DNA from: Parvibaculum sp.
Lineage (GTDB): Bacteria > Pseudomonadota > Alphaproteobacteria > Parvibaculales > Parvibaculaceae
Direction of reading: 5' to 3'
Length of the DNA: 32,748 bases
Assembly: GCA_031291615.1 (NCBI GenBank)
Contig: JARLIS010000059.1
Span: forward strand, 1 to 32,748
Shown here in pieces: positions 17,920 through 25,821 of the stretch. The notes below the pieces were generated by a model. That model did no database searches. It saw only the letters and a list, made by a program, of their open reading frames with translations, and was not told the origin of the DNA. The translations under genes and the position numbers were made by a program. Every line of letters begins with the position of its first letter. The first letter of the stretch is position 1.

Positions 17920-19086
17920 ATGAGCGCCCCCGAAGCCCATAAGGCCGAAAGCACCGAAGAGTTGAAGGTCACGCCGCTGCACGCGCTCCATGTCGCGCTC
18001 GGCGCGAAGATGGTGCCTTTCGCCGGCTACGACATGCCGGTGCAATACAAGGACGGCGTGCTGGCCGAGCATCTGCATACGCGCGAAGCCGCCGGTCTCT
18101 TCGACGTCTCCCATATGGGCCAGGCCTGGATCGAAGGCCCGGATTTCGAGACTGTTGCCCGCACCGTCGAGACGCTGACCCCTGGCGACATTCTCGGCCT
18201 CGCCCCCGGCGCCATCCGCTACACGCTGCTGCTGAACCGGAACGGCGGCATCAAGGACGACCTGATGGTGACGCGGCCTGCCGAGCCCGCCCGCGCCAAC
18301 TCGCTTTTCATCATCGTCAACGCCGCCTGCAAGGATGCCGACTTCGCGCATATCGCCGCGCATCTGCCGGCGGGAACGAAGCTTCTCCGCCTCGACGACC
18401 GCGCGCTTATCGCGCTGCAAGGCCCGAAGGCGGTCGAGGTCTTTGCCCGCTTCGCGCCCGAAGCCGAGGGCATGGGCTTCATGACCGCCCGCGCGATGAA
18501 CGTCGCGGGCATTCCCTGCCTTGTCAGCCGCTCCGGCTATACGGGCGAGGACGGCTACGAAGTTTCGGTGCCGAACGACAGGGCCGTCGAACTGGCGAAA
18601 AAACTTCTCGCCGAACCGGAAGTGAAGCCCATCGGCCTCGGCGCGCGCGATTCGCTCCGCCTTGAAGCCGGCCTCTGCCTCTACGGCCACGACATCGACG
18701 AAACGACGACGCCCATCGAAGCGGCTTTGGGCTGGACCATCGGCAAGCGCCGCCGCGAGGAAGCGAATTTCCCCGGCGCGAAGCCGATCCTCGGCCACAT
18801 AGCGAGCGGCGTTGCGCGCAAGCGCGTCGGCATCCTGCCCGAAGGCAAGGCGCCCGCGCGCGACGGCACCGAAATCTACGACGGACAGGGCAACAAGATC
18901 GGCGGCATCACCAGCGGCAGCTACGGCCCCACGGTCGGCGGCCCGATTGCGATGGGCTATGTCGAAATCGGCCATGCCAAGGTCGGCACGGCCGTGGAGC
19001 TGATGGTCAGAGGCAAGGGCAGGCCGGCGAAGATCGTCGCGCTGCCCTTCGTCGAAAAGCGTTTTCACCGGACAGAGAAAAAATAG
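17920..19086 (+). CDS. gcvT: glycine cleavage system T protein (aminomethyltransferase)
   Basis: 388 aa enzyme that takes the aminomethyl group from lipoyl-GcvH and makes 5,10-methylene-tetrahydrofolate and ammonia. Family marks: TPLHALHVALGAKMVPFAGYDMPVQY, GLFDVSHMGQ, CLVSRSGYTGEDGYEV, the RDSLRLEAGLCLYGHDID stretch and TSGSYGPTVGGPIAMGY near the end. The ATG at 17920 follows GGAG (17911-17914) with 5-bp spacing; the open frame begins earlier with a TTG at 17872, which lies in the leader and is not used. First gene of gcvT-H-PA-PB, controlled by the riboswitch. Confidence 0.97.
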   Translation: MSAPEAHKAESTEELKVTPLHALHVALGAKMVPFAGYDMPVQYKDGVLAEHLHTREAAGLFDVSHMGQAWIEGPDFETVARTVETLTPGDILGLAPGAIRYTLLLNRNGGIKDDLMVTRPAEPARANSLFIIVNAACKDADFAHIAAHLPAGTKLLRLDDRALIALQGPKAVEVFARFAPEAEGMGFMTARAMNVAGIPCLVSRSGYTGEDGYEVSVPNDRAVELAKKLLAEPEVKPIGLGARDSLRLEAGLCLYGHDIDETTTPIEAALGWTIGKRRREEANFPGAKPILGHIASGVARKRVGILPEGKAPARDGTEIYDGQGNKIGGITSGSYGPTVGGPIAMGYVEIGHAKVGTAVELMVRGKGRPAKIVALPFVEKRFHRTEKK

Positions 19087-19102
19087 GCGAGGCTGAACAA
19101 CA

Positions 19103-19480
19103 ATGAGCGAGATCCGTTTTACCGATCAGCACGAATGGGTGCGCCTCGACGGCGATGTGGCGACCATCGGCATCACCGATTACGCGCAGGAGCAGCTCGG
19201 CGACGTGGTCTATGTCGAGCTTCCCGACGTAGGTAAGTCGGTTGCGGCCGGTGACGAGGCGGCTGTCGTCGAAAGCGTCAAGGCGGCGAGCGAGGTTTAC
19301 TCGCCCGTCTCCGGCGAAGTCGTCGCGGTCAATGCCGACCTCGAAGGCGCGCCGGGCGGCGTCAACGAAGATGCGATGGGCAAGGGCTGGTTCGTGAAGG
19401 TCAGGCTCGCCGACAAATCCGAATTCGCCAAGCTGATGGACGAAGACGCCTACAAGAGCTTTGTCGAGGGGCTGGCCTGA
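19103..19480 (+). CDS. gcvH: glycine cleavage system H protein
   Basis: 125 aa lipoyl carrier that shuttles the aminomethyl group between the P, T and L proteins. The lipoylated lysine is Lys60 in AAVVESVKAASEVYSPVSGEVV. The N-terminus FTDQHEWVRLDGDVATIGITDYAQEQLGD is typical. The ATG at 19103 lies 16 bp after gcvT with GAGG upstream. A palindromic repeat begins 8 bp after the stop. Confidence 0.97.
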   Translation: MSEIRFTDQHEWVRLDGDVATIGITDYAQEQLGDVVYVELPDVGKSVAAGDEAAVVESVKAASEVYSPVSGEVVAVNADLEGAPGGVNEDAMGKGWFVKVRLADKSEFAKLMDEDAYKSFVEGLA

Positions 19481-19487
19481 TATCGGT

Positions 19488-19518
19488 CGTCATGCTCCGG
19501 CTCGTCCGGCGCATGACG
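19488..19518. repeat. 13-bp-stem palindrome between gcvH and gcvPA
   Basis: CGTCATGCTCCGG (19488-19500) pairs with CCGGCGCATGACG (19506-19518), one mismatch, loop CTCGT. It shares the outer CGTCAT/ATGACG ends, the CCGG core and the CTCG loop with the palindrome at 14252-14282, so both belong to one repeat family. Here it lies inside an operon, where it could slow 3' decay of the gcvT-gcvH message. Confidence 0.8.
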
Positions 19519-19558
19519 TTGCTCAATGAATTTGAAACCGGAACCATTGGTCTTTCCC

Positions 19559-20905
19559 ATGCGCTACCTCCCCCTGACGGATAACGACCGCCGCGACATG
19601 CTCGGCGTGATCGGCGCGAAATCGGTCGACGATCTTTTCCGCGACGTGCCTGAACGCGCGCGGCGGAAGGGCCTTGTCGATCTGCCGAAACGCATGGGTG
19701 AGCTCGAAGTCGAGCGCGCGCTCGGCAGGATGGCGGGAAAGAACGTCGCGGCGGGTTCCGTGCCCTTCTTCTGCGGCGCGGGCGCCTATCGCCATCATGT
19801 GCCCGCGACCGTCGATCACCTGATCCAGCGTTCGGAATTCCTCACCTCCTACACGCCCTATCAGCCCGAAATAACGCAAGGCACGCTGCAATATCTCTTC
19901 GAGTTCCAGACGCAGGTTGCGATGCTGACCGGCATGGATGTGGCGAACGCCTCCATGTATGACGGCTCGACCGCCTGCGCCGAGGCCGTGCTGATGGCGC
20001 ATCGCGTGACGAAGCGGAAGAAGGCCGTGCTCTCCGGCACGCTGCATCCGCAATACCGCTCCGTGGTCGAAAATCTCTGCGAGGCGGGCGGCGATCCGGT
20101 CGAGGCGCTGGCGCCCGCGCTGCCCGGCAAGACGGAAGACATCATCTCCCGCATCGACGGCGAAACGAGCTGCGTCGTCGTGCAGAGCCCGAGCTTCTTC
20201 GGCGACCTCATCGACCTGCGCGCCATCGCCGACGCGGCCCACGCCAGGGGCGCGCTCCTCATCGCGGTGGTGCCTGAAGTCGTCTCGCTCGGCCTCGTCA
20301 CGCCGCCCGGCGACATGGGCGCCGACATCGTCGTCGGCGAAGGCCAGTCGATCGGCAACGGCCTCAATTTCGGCGGCCCCTATGTCGGTCTCTTCGCAAC
20401 GCGCACCAAATATGTGCGCCAGATGCCGGGCCGCCTCTGCGGCGAAACGGTCGATGCGGAAGGCCAGCGCGGCTTCGTGCTGACGCTCTCGACGCGCGAG
20501 CAGCACATCCGCCGCGAAAAGGCGACCTCGAACATCTGCACCAATTCCGGCCTTTGTTCGCTCGCTTTCACGATCCATCTCTCGCTCCTGGGCGAAGACG
20601 GCTTCAAGCGGCTCGCGCGCATCAACCACGCGAATGCGGTGAAACTTGCCGATGGCCTCGCCTCGGTGAAGGGCGTCGAGCTTTTGAACAAGAGCTTCTT
20701 CAACGAATTCACGATCCGCCTGCCGAAGCCCGCCGCCGCCGTCATCGACGCGCTGGCGGACAAGGGCGTGCTCGGCGGCGTGCCTGTGAGCCGCCTCATT
20801 CCCGGCGACGCCTCGGTCGAAAATCTCGTCCTCGTCGCCTCGACCGAAATAAACACCGATGGCGACCGCGCCTCATATGTCGATGCGTTGAAGGAGGTGC
20901 TGTGA
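19559..20905 (+). CDS. gcvPA: glycine dehydrogenase (decarboxylating) subunit 1
   Basis: 448 aa N-terminal half of the P protein in its two-subunit form. With GcvPB it decarboxylates glycine and loads the aminomethyl group on GcvH. Family marks: [74 protein letters not shown] and the Gly-rich [14 protein letters not shown] segment. The ATG at 19559 is the usual family start; an upstream in-frame ATG at 19526 would add 11 residues, and neither has a clear ribosome site. The stop overlaps the gcvPB start by one base. Confidence 0.95.
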   Translation: MRYLPLTDNDRRDMLGVIGAKSVDDLFRDVPERARRKGLVDLPKRMGELEVERALGRMAGKNVAAGSVPFFCGAGAYRHHVPATVDHLIQRSEFLTSYTPYQPEITQGTLQYLFEFQTQVAMLTGMDVANASMYDGSTACAEAVLMAHRVTKRKKAVLSGTLHPQYRSVVENLCEAGGDPVEALAPALPGKTEDIISRIDGETSCVVVQSPSFFGDLIDLRAIADAAHARGALLIAVVPEVVSLGLVTPPGDMGADIVVGEGQSIGNGLNFGGPYVGLFATRTKYVRQMPGRLCGETVDAEGQRGFVLTLSTREQHIRREKATSNICTNSGLCSLAFTIHLSLLGEDGFKRLARINHANAVKLADGLASVKGVELLNKSFFNEFTIRLPKPAAAVIDALADKGVLGGVPVSRLIPGDASVENLVLVASTEINTDGDRASYVDALKEVL

Positions 20906-22482
20906 TGTCGGGCATGAACAAGCAGGGCCGCTCCACCACGCCGGGCGAGGCGGGCACCGCCAGCATTGAAACCTATACCGGCAATCGCGGCCTCCGCCTC
21001 GAAGAGCCGTTGCTGTTCGAGCTCGACAATCCGGGCGCCTGCGGCGTCGATCTCGACGAACCTGACGCCTTCGCGCCGCGCCTCGGCGCGCTCGAGCGCA
21101 AGACCCGCATCGGCCTCCCCGGCGTTTCCGAGCCCGACGTCATGCGCCACTACGTGCGCCTGTCGCGCAAGAACTACTCGATCGACGCGGGCCTCTATCC
21201 GCTCGGCTCCTGCACCATGAAGCACAATCCGCGTCTCAACGAAAAGATGGCGCGCCTGCCGGGCTTCGGCGACGTGCATCCCTTGCAGCCGCAGAAGACG
21301 GTGCAGGGCGCGCTTGAGCTGATGGACACGCTTGCTCATTGGCTGAAGGAGCTGACCGGCATGCCCGCCGTCGCGCTTTCGCCGAAGGCCGGCGCCCATG
21401 GCGAGCTTTGCGGCATGATGGCGATCCGCGCCGCCCTCGTCGCCCGCGGCGAGGCGGACAAGCGCACGCGCATCCTCGTGCCGGAATCGGCGCATGGCAC
21501 CAATCCGGCGACGGCCGCTCTGTTGCAGTACAAGGTCGACGCGATCCCCGCGACCGCCGAGGGCCGCGTCGATCTCGCCGCCTTCAAGGCGAAGCTCGGG
21601 CCCGACGTGGCGGCGATCATGCTGACCAATCCCAACACCTGCGGATTGTTCGAGCGCGACATCATCGAAATCGCCGACGCGGTTCACGCGGCGGGCGCCT
21701 ATTTCTATTGCGACGGCGCGAACTTCAACGCCATTGTCGGCCGCGTCCGCCCCGGCGATCTCGGCATCGACGCGATGCACATCAACCTGCACAAGACCTT
21801 CTCGACGCCGCATGGCGGCGGCGGACCGGGCGCAGGGCCCGTTGTGCTCTCGGCCGCGCTCGCGCCTTTCGCGCCGCTGCCTTACGTCGTGCATGGCAAG
21901 GACGGCTTCCGCCTCGTCGAGACGGATGGCGAAGCCAAGGCCGACGGCGCGCGTCCTTTCGGCCGCATGGTCGCCTTTCACGGCCAGATGGGCATGTTCG
22001 TCCGTGCGCTCGCCTACATGATGAGCCACGGCTCGGACGGGCTCCGCCAGGTCGCGGAAGACGCGGTGCTGAATGCCAACTACATCCTCGCCTCGCTGAA
22101 GGACGATCTCTCCGCGCCTTTCGAGGGCCCTTGCATGCATGAAGCGCTTTTCGACGACCGCTTCCTCAAAGGCACCGGCGTCGAAACGCTCGACTTCGCC
22201 AAGGCGATGATCGACGAGGGCTACCACCCGATGACCATGTATTTCCCGCTGGTCGTCCACGGTGCGCTGCTGATCGAGCCGACGGAAACGGAATCGAAAC
22301 GCACGCTCGACCAGTTCATCGGCACGCTGAAGCACCTCGCCGCCGCCGCCAAGGGCAACGACAAGTCGCTCTTCACCGGCGCGCCGCATTTCGCGCCCCG
22401 CCGCCGCCTCGACGAAACGCTTGCCGCCCGCAGCCCCGTGCTGCGCTGGCAGAAGGAGACGCCGCGCGAAGCCGCGGAATAA
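20905..22482 (+). CDS. gcvPB: glycine dehydrogenase (decarboxylating) subunit 2
   Basis: 525 aa PLP-binding half of the two-subunit P protein. The PLP lysine is Lys297 in HINLHKTFSTPHGGGGPGAGPV. Also seen are YPLGSCTMKHNPRLNEKMARLPGF, SPKAGAHGELCGM, HGTNPATAAL and LTNPNTCGLFE. The ATG at 20905 shares one base with the gcvPA stop (TGATG), and AAGGAGG at 20891-20897 is its ribosome site, so the two subunits are translated together. The open frame upstream of 20905 is a shadow inside gcvPA. Confidence 0.96.
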   Translation: MSGMNKQGRSTTPGEAGTASIETYTGNRGLRLEEPLLFELDNPGACGVDLDEPDAFAPRLGALERKTRIGLPGVSEPDVMRHYVRLSRKNYSIDAGLYPLGSCTMKHNPRLNEKMARLPGFGDVHPLQPQKTVQGALELMDTLAHWLKELTGMPAVALSPKAGAHGELCGMMAIRAALVARGEADKRTRILVPESAHGTNPATAALLQYKVDAIPATAEGRVDLAAFKAKLGPDVAAIMLTNPNTCGLFERDIIEIADAVHAAGAYFYCDGANFNAIVGRVRPGDLGIDAMHINLHKTFSTPHGGGGPGAGPVVLSAALAPFAPLPYVVHGKDGFRLVETDGEAKADGARPFGRMVAFHGQMGMFVRALAYMMSHGSDGLRQVAEDAVLNANYILASLKDDLSAPFEGPCMHEALFDDRFLKGTGVETLDFAKAMIDEGYHPMTMYFPLVVHGALLIEPTETESKRTLDQFIGTLKHLAAAAKGNDKSLFTGAPHFAPRRRLDETLAARSPVLRWQKETPREAAE

Positions 22483-22506
22483 GAAAGACCGAAGGGGGGA
22501 GTTGAT

Positions 22507-23739
22507 ATGCGTTGGAACGCGAAGCGCATCGCGCTGTCGGTGCTTGTCGTGCTCGTGGCCGGCATCGGCATTTTCACGGCCGTCAAATGGCAGGAGATCG
22601 AGCGGGCTCGCTTCGTCGCCAGCATGTTCTCGGGCGCCGACGAGGTGGAAAACTTCCGCAACATGGACGCGATTTTCCCCTCGCGGAAAATCGCGCGCGC
22701 GGGCGCCGTCTACGACATTCCGCAAGGCGCGCCCCTCGACCTGCCCGCGACCTATAGCTATGAAGGCAAGACGCTCGACACCGCGAAGTTCCTCGCCGCC
22801 ACCGACACGACCGGCCTCCTGATCGTCAAGGACGGCAAGATCGTCCACGAGCAATATTGGCGCGGCAACGACAAGGATACGCGCTGGATCTCCTGGTCGG
22901 TCGGCAAGTCCTTCATCTCCGCACTGGTCGGCATCGCGGTGGGCGAGGGCAAGATCGCCAGCGTCGACGATCCGCTGACGAAATATGCGCCCGAACTCAT
23001 CGGCACCGGCTATGAAGGCGTCTCGATCAAGAACGCGCTGCAAATGTCGTCGGGCGTAAGCTGGAACGAAGACTATAGCGACAAGAATTCCGACATCGCC
23101 CGTTTCGGCCGCACGCTCGCTTTCGGCGGCTCGATGGTCGAATTCGCGAAGTCGCTGAAACGCGCCCATGCGCCCGGCACCGTCAACCACTACAACAGCA
23201 TGGACGCGCAGGTGCTCGGCCTCGTGCTGCTCCACGCGACGGGCAAGACGCCGTCCGACTATCTCTCCGAGAAAATCTGGTCGAAAATCGGCGCGGCGCG
23301 CGACGGCTATTGGGTGCTGGACGACACGGGCACGGAGCTTGCGGCCGGCGGCGTCAATGTCACGCTGCGCGACTATGCGAAGTTCGGCCTGCTTTATCTC
23401 CACGAAGGCAACTGGATGGGCGAGCAGCTTGTGCCGCGCGACTGGGTCAAGGCCTCGCACACGCCCGACGCGCCGCAGCTCGTGCCCGGCAAGCGCGACA
23501 ATGCCGACGACATCATGGGCTACGGCTATCTCTGGTGGCTGCCCGAAACGGCCGACGGCCCTTTCTCGGCGATCGGCATCTACAACCAGTTCGTCTATGT
23601 CGATCCGGCGCATGACCTCGTGATCGCCAAGACCTCCGCCAATCACACCTATGGCGCGGACACGACGGATGCGAGCTATCGCGAACACGAAACCTTCGCG
23701 CTCTTCCGCGCCATCGCCGACAAGGCAAGCCGGCCCTGA
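22507..23739 (+). CDS. membrane-anchored serine hydrolase, class C beta-lactamase family
   Basis: 410 aa hydrolase of the beta-lactamase/penicillin-binding-protein fold (Pfam 'Beta-lactamase'), close in pattern to 6-aminohexanoate-dimer hydrolase-type enzymes. The nucleophile motif SVGK is at residues 131-134 (WISWSVGKSF) and the Tyr motif YNS at 229-231 (VNHYNSMDAQ). An N-terminal helix (residues ~8-25) anchors it with the domain probably in the periplasm. The substrate is unknown: a peptide, ester or amide is possible, and the family name does not show antibiotic resistance. It starts 24 bp after gcvPB behind GGGGGGAG and is likely an extension of the gcv transcript. Confidence 0.88.
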   Translation: MRWNAKRIALSVLVVLVAGIGIFTAVKWQEIERARFVASMFSGADEVENFRNMDAIFPSRKIARAGAVYDIPQGAPLDLPATYSYEGKTLDTAKFLAATDTTGLLIVKDGKIVHEQYWRGNDKDTRWISWSVGKSFISALVGIAVGEGKIASVDDPLTKYAPELIGTGYEGVSIKNALQMSSGVSWNEDYSDKNSDIARFGRTLAFGGSMVEFAKSLKRAHAPGTVNHYNSMDAQVLGLVLLHATGKTPSDYLSEKIWSKIGAARDGYWVLDDTGTELAAGGVNVTLRDYAKFGLLYLHEGNWMGEQLVPRDWVKASHTPDAPQLVPGKRDNADDIMGYGYLWWLPETADGPFSAIGIYNQFVYVDPAHDLVIAKTSANHTYGADTTDASYREHETFALFRAIADKASRP

Positions 23740-23746
23740 GGACCGC

Positions 23747-24310
23747 ATGGACGAAAGCCGTTTCATCGCCCTTGCGCTGCGGAACCCGGTGAACCGCGCG
23801 ATCGTCGAACGCTTGCCGGCGCTTGACTTGCCTGATGCATGGCTCGTGTCCGGCTCGCTCTTTCAGACGATCTGGAATGTCCAGACAGGCCGCGATCTCG
23901 CCTACGGCATCAAGGACTACGATGTTTTCTACTTCGACGCCGACACGTCATGGGAAGCGGAAGACGCCGCAATCCGCCGCTGCGCCGAATTGTTTTCCGA
24001 TATCAGCGCCGAGATAGAACTGCGCAATCAGGCGCGCGTGCATCTCTGGTATGGCGAAAAATTCGGCACGCCCTATCCGCCGCTGACAGGCTCGACCATG
24101 GGCATCGACCGCTTCCTCGCGCCCGCCTGCATGGTCGGCATCCGGCCGGGCAGGGGCGGCATGACGACCTATGCGCCGCACGGCTTCGACGACATCGAAA
24201 CCATGACCATCCGCCCCAATCGCATGCCGAATTTCAGCGCCGAGCGCTATGCCGAGAAGGCGGCGCGGTGGAAAGCAAGGTGGCCGGAACTGACGGTGAT
24301 CGAGCCGTGA
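23747..24310 (+). CDS. nucleotidyltransferase-like protein (NTP_transf_6 type)
   Basis: 187 aa protein resembling the uncharacterised nucleotidyltransferase family Pfam NTP_transf_6. The fold's mark is seen as a Gly-Ser pair (LVSGSLFQTIWN) followed by an Asp-x-Asp pattern (GIKDYDVFYFDAD), as in DNA polymerase beta-like nucleotidyltransferases. FGTPYPPLTGSTMGIDRFLAPACMVGI is the other family block. No substrate is known. The ATG at 23747 is 7 bp after the serine hydrolase stop, with GAGG overlapping that stop, so translation is probably coupled. A longer frame back to 23651 overlaps the hydrolase and is not used. Confidence 0.8.
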   Translation: MDESRFIALALRNPVNRAIVERLPALDLPDAWLVSGSLFQTIWNVQTGRDLAYGIKDYDVFYFDADTSWEAEDAAIRRCAELFSDISAEIELRNQARVHLWYGEKFGTPYPPLTGSTMGIDRFLAPACMVGIRPGRGGMTTYAPHGFDDIETMTIRPNRMPNFSAERYAEKAARWKARWPELTVIEP

Positions 24311-24320
24311 AGCTTTGAGG

Positions 24321-24365
24321 GCCTCGCCCTCCGAGACGGCGCCGGGGCGCCTCCTCAGGGTGAGG
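24321..24365 (+). repeat. left copy of an inverted pair of hairpin elements
   Basis: Outer arms CCTCGCCCT (24322-24330) and AGGGTGAGG (24357-24365) pair with one G-T wobble. An inner stem GGCGCC (24338-24343)/GGCGCC (24346-24351) closes the element. The flanks CGAGAC and TCCTC are shared with the right copy in inverse orientation. It begins 10 bp after the stop of the nucleotidyltransferase-like gene. Confidence 0.85.
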
Positions 24366-24383
24366 GTTGAACTCAGAATATCG

Positions 24384-24429
24384 CCTCACCCTGAGGAGCG
24401 GGCAAAGCCCGCGTCTCGAAGGGCGAGGC
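24384..24429 (-). repeat. right copy of an inverted pair of hairpin elements
   Basis: Reverse complement of the left copy over its outer arms (CCTCACCCT 24384-24392 with AGGGCGAGG 24420-24428). Its inner stem has a different sequence, GCGGGC (24398-24403) with GCCCGC (24407-24412). It ends 3 bp before the stop of the dienelactone hydrolase gene. The two copies can also pair with each other over their conserved arms, so the 109-bp intergenic block may act as a two-way transcript end. Confidence 0.85.
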
Positions 24430-24432
24430 CCC

Positions 24433-25215
24433 TCAGGCCGTCTTCAACCGCTCGACGAAAAACGAGATGACGCGCTTGGCCGCTTCCTTGGTCGGCTGGC
24501 CGTCCTCGTCGATCAGATCTTCCGTGACGACGGAATGGGGTTTGGGTTCCGGCGATTTCGGATTGGCATATTTGTCGTCGATCTCGATGCCCTCGAAGGC
24601 GTCGCCAAGCTCGCGCCGCAGCGTTTCGAAGCGTTCGCCGGGCGAAGTCACGTCGCCCTTGAAGCGGAGCGCCAGCAGCTTGCCGCCCTTGGCGCAGCGA
24701 TCCTTGAGGCAGGTCAGCTCCTCCGGGCTCACATGCAGCGCCGCCTTGCGCGCCGCGCCGATGGGGAAGGGGAGCGACGGCTGCGACAGCACCGGCGCCA
24801 GCATCGACGGTTCCATCATCATCGACATGGCAAAATTGCCCGAGAAGCACATGCCGATGGCGCCGACGCCCTTGCCGCCCGCTTCCTCATGCGCGTGCCG
24901 GGCGAGCGCCCGCAGCCAGTCCGTCACCGGGCTCGACGAATGGCTCGCCAGCACGTGAAACTCGCGGCTGATGCAGATGGTTGCGAGCGATTTCAGCACA
25001 TAGCCGACCGAAACGTCCCGTCCCGCCTCTCCGACGAGGAGCGGCATGTAGACGCGAAAACCGGCATCGACCACCCAGTCAGCAAAGCGCGTGACATTGG
25101 GCGTGATGCCCGGGATTTCGTGAATGACGATGACGGCGGGCCCATGGCCACGCACGTAAACGGGCTTCGTCTTGCCATCATGCGTGAACTCGGTCGGCGT
25201 ATAGTCGCTGAGCAT
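24433..25215 (-). CDS. dienelactone hydrolase family protein
   Basis: 260 aa alpha/beta hydrolase. The nucleophile elbow is GMCFSG with Cys123, the cysteine nucleophile seen in dienelactone hydrolases. Asp188 (RFKGDVTSP) and His227 (PKPHSVV) are candidates for the rest of the triad. The oxyanion region is VIVIHEIPGITPN. True members open dienelactones in chlorocatechol breakdown, but most family members have unknown esterase-like roles. The ATG at 25215 follows a GGAGGGG site. It is separated from the atp genes by their terminator and is probably transcribed alone. Confidence 0.9.
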   Translation of the reverse strand: MLSDYTPTEFTHDGKTKPVYVRGHGPAVIVIHEIPGITPNVTRFADWVVDAGFRVYMPLLVGEAGRDVSVGYVLKSLATICISREFHVLASHSSSPVTDWLRALARHAHEEAGGKGVGAIGMCFSGNFAMSMMMEPSMLAPVLSQPSLPFPIGAARKAALHVSPEELTCLKDRCAKGGKLLALRFKGDVTSPGERFETLRRELGDAFEGIEIDDKYANPKSPEPKPHSVVTEDLIDEDGQPTKEAAKRVISFFVERLKTA

Positions 25216-25265
25216 GGGGTCCCCTCCAGTCTTCCCCCTCGAGGCTAGCCGAGGCGAGCCGCCGG

Positions 25266-25300
25266 GCAAACAAAAACCCCGCCGGTAAGGGCAGGGTTTC
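25266..25300 (-). terminator. intrinsic terminator of the F0 ATP synthase operon
   Basis: On the minus strand, AAACCCTGCC (25299-25290) pairs with GGCGGGGTTT (25283-25274), a 10-bp stem with one T-G wobble and a 6-base loop, followed by TTGTTT. It lies 25 bp after the atpF stop. Confidence 0.85.
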
Positions 25301-25324
25301 GTGTCCGGTATGTCCGGCCGGGGT

Positions 25325-25810
25325 TCAGTGGAGCTTCGAGGCCAGCTCCGAGATCGAGCGTTCGACGATCTTGGCGTCCTTCGCCGCGTCGACCTTCTCG
25401 GAGATGAGCTTCTGGGCCGCGGCGACCGCGATGTCGGCGGCGGCGGCGCGCACTTCCTGCACGGCCTGCGCTTCGGCCTGATGGATCTTGTCCTCGGCCA
25501 CCTGCTGGCGGCGCTCGACCTGCGCCTGCATGTTCTTGCGGGTCTCTTCGGCGAGGCGCTCGGCCTCGACCTTCGCCTGGGCGACGATGGCGTCCGCCTC
25601 TTTCATCGCTTCGGCGCGCTTCTTTTCGTAGGAAGCGAGCAGCGCCTGCGCTTCGTCGCGGAGGCGGCGGGCTTCGTCCAGCGCCTTCGAGATGTCGGCC
25701 GCACGCTTGTCGAGCGCGGCGGTCAGAAGGCCGGGAACCTTGTAATAGACGATCAATCCTACAAACAGGAAGAAGGAGATCATCACCCAGAATTCAGCAG
25801 TGGCGAACAT
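25325..25810 (-). CDS. atpF: ATP synthase F0 subunit b
   Basis: 161 aa subunit of the peripheral stalk that holds F1 still while the c ring turns. One N-terminal membrane helix (residues ~5-24, FWVMISFFLFVGLIVYYKV) is followed by a long charged, Ala/Glu/Lys-rich coiled coil to the end. It lies 11 bp after the b' gene, with a GGAG ribosome site that overlaps the b' stop. The b and b' pair side by side is typical of alphaproteobacteria. Last gene of atpI-B-E-G-F. Confidence 0.95.
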   Translation of the reverse strand: MFATAEFWVMISFFLFVGLIVYYKVPGLLTAALDKRAADISKALDEARRLRDEAQALLASYEKKRAEAMKEADAIVAQAKVEAERLAEETRKNMQAQVERRQQVAEDKIHQAEAQAVQEVRAAAADIAVAAAQKLISEKVDAAKDAKIVERSISELASKLH

Positions 25811-25821
25811 GGGGTTTCTCC

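Noticed and set aside
22507..23739. Antibiotic resistance beta-lactamase
   Set aside because: The SxxK and YxN motifs define the wider serine hydrolase family. The protein is membrane-anchored and lies in a metabolic operon, with nothing that points to a true class C beta-lactamase.
20380..23766. A 1128-codon open frame on the minus strand opposite gcvPA, gcvPB and the serine hydrolase
   Set aside because: It is rich in Arg, Ala, Glu, Asp and His with no recognisable domain, and lies exactly opposite well-identified genes. High GC content creates such antisense shadow frames.
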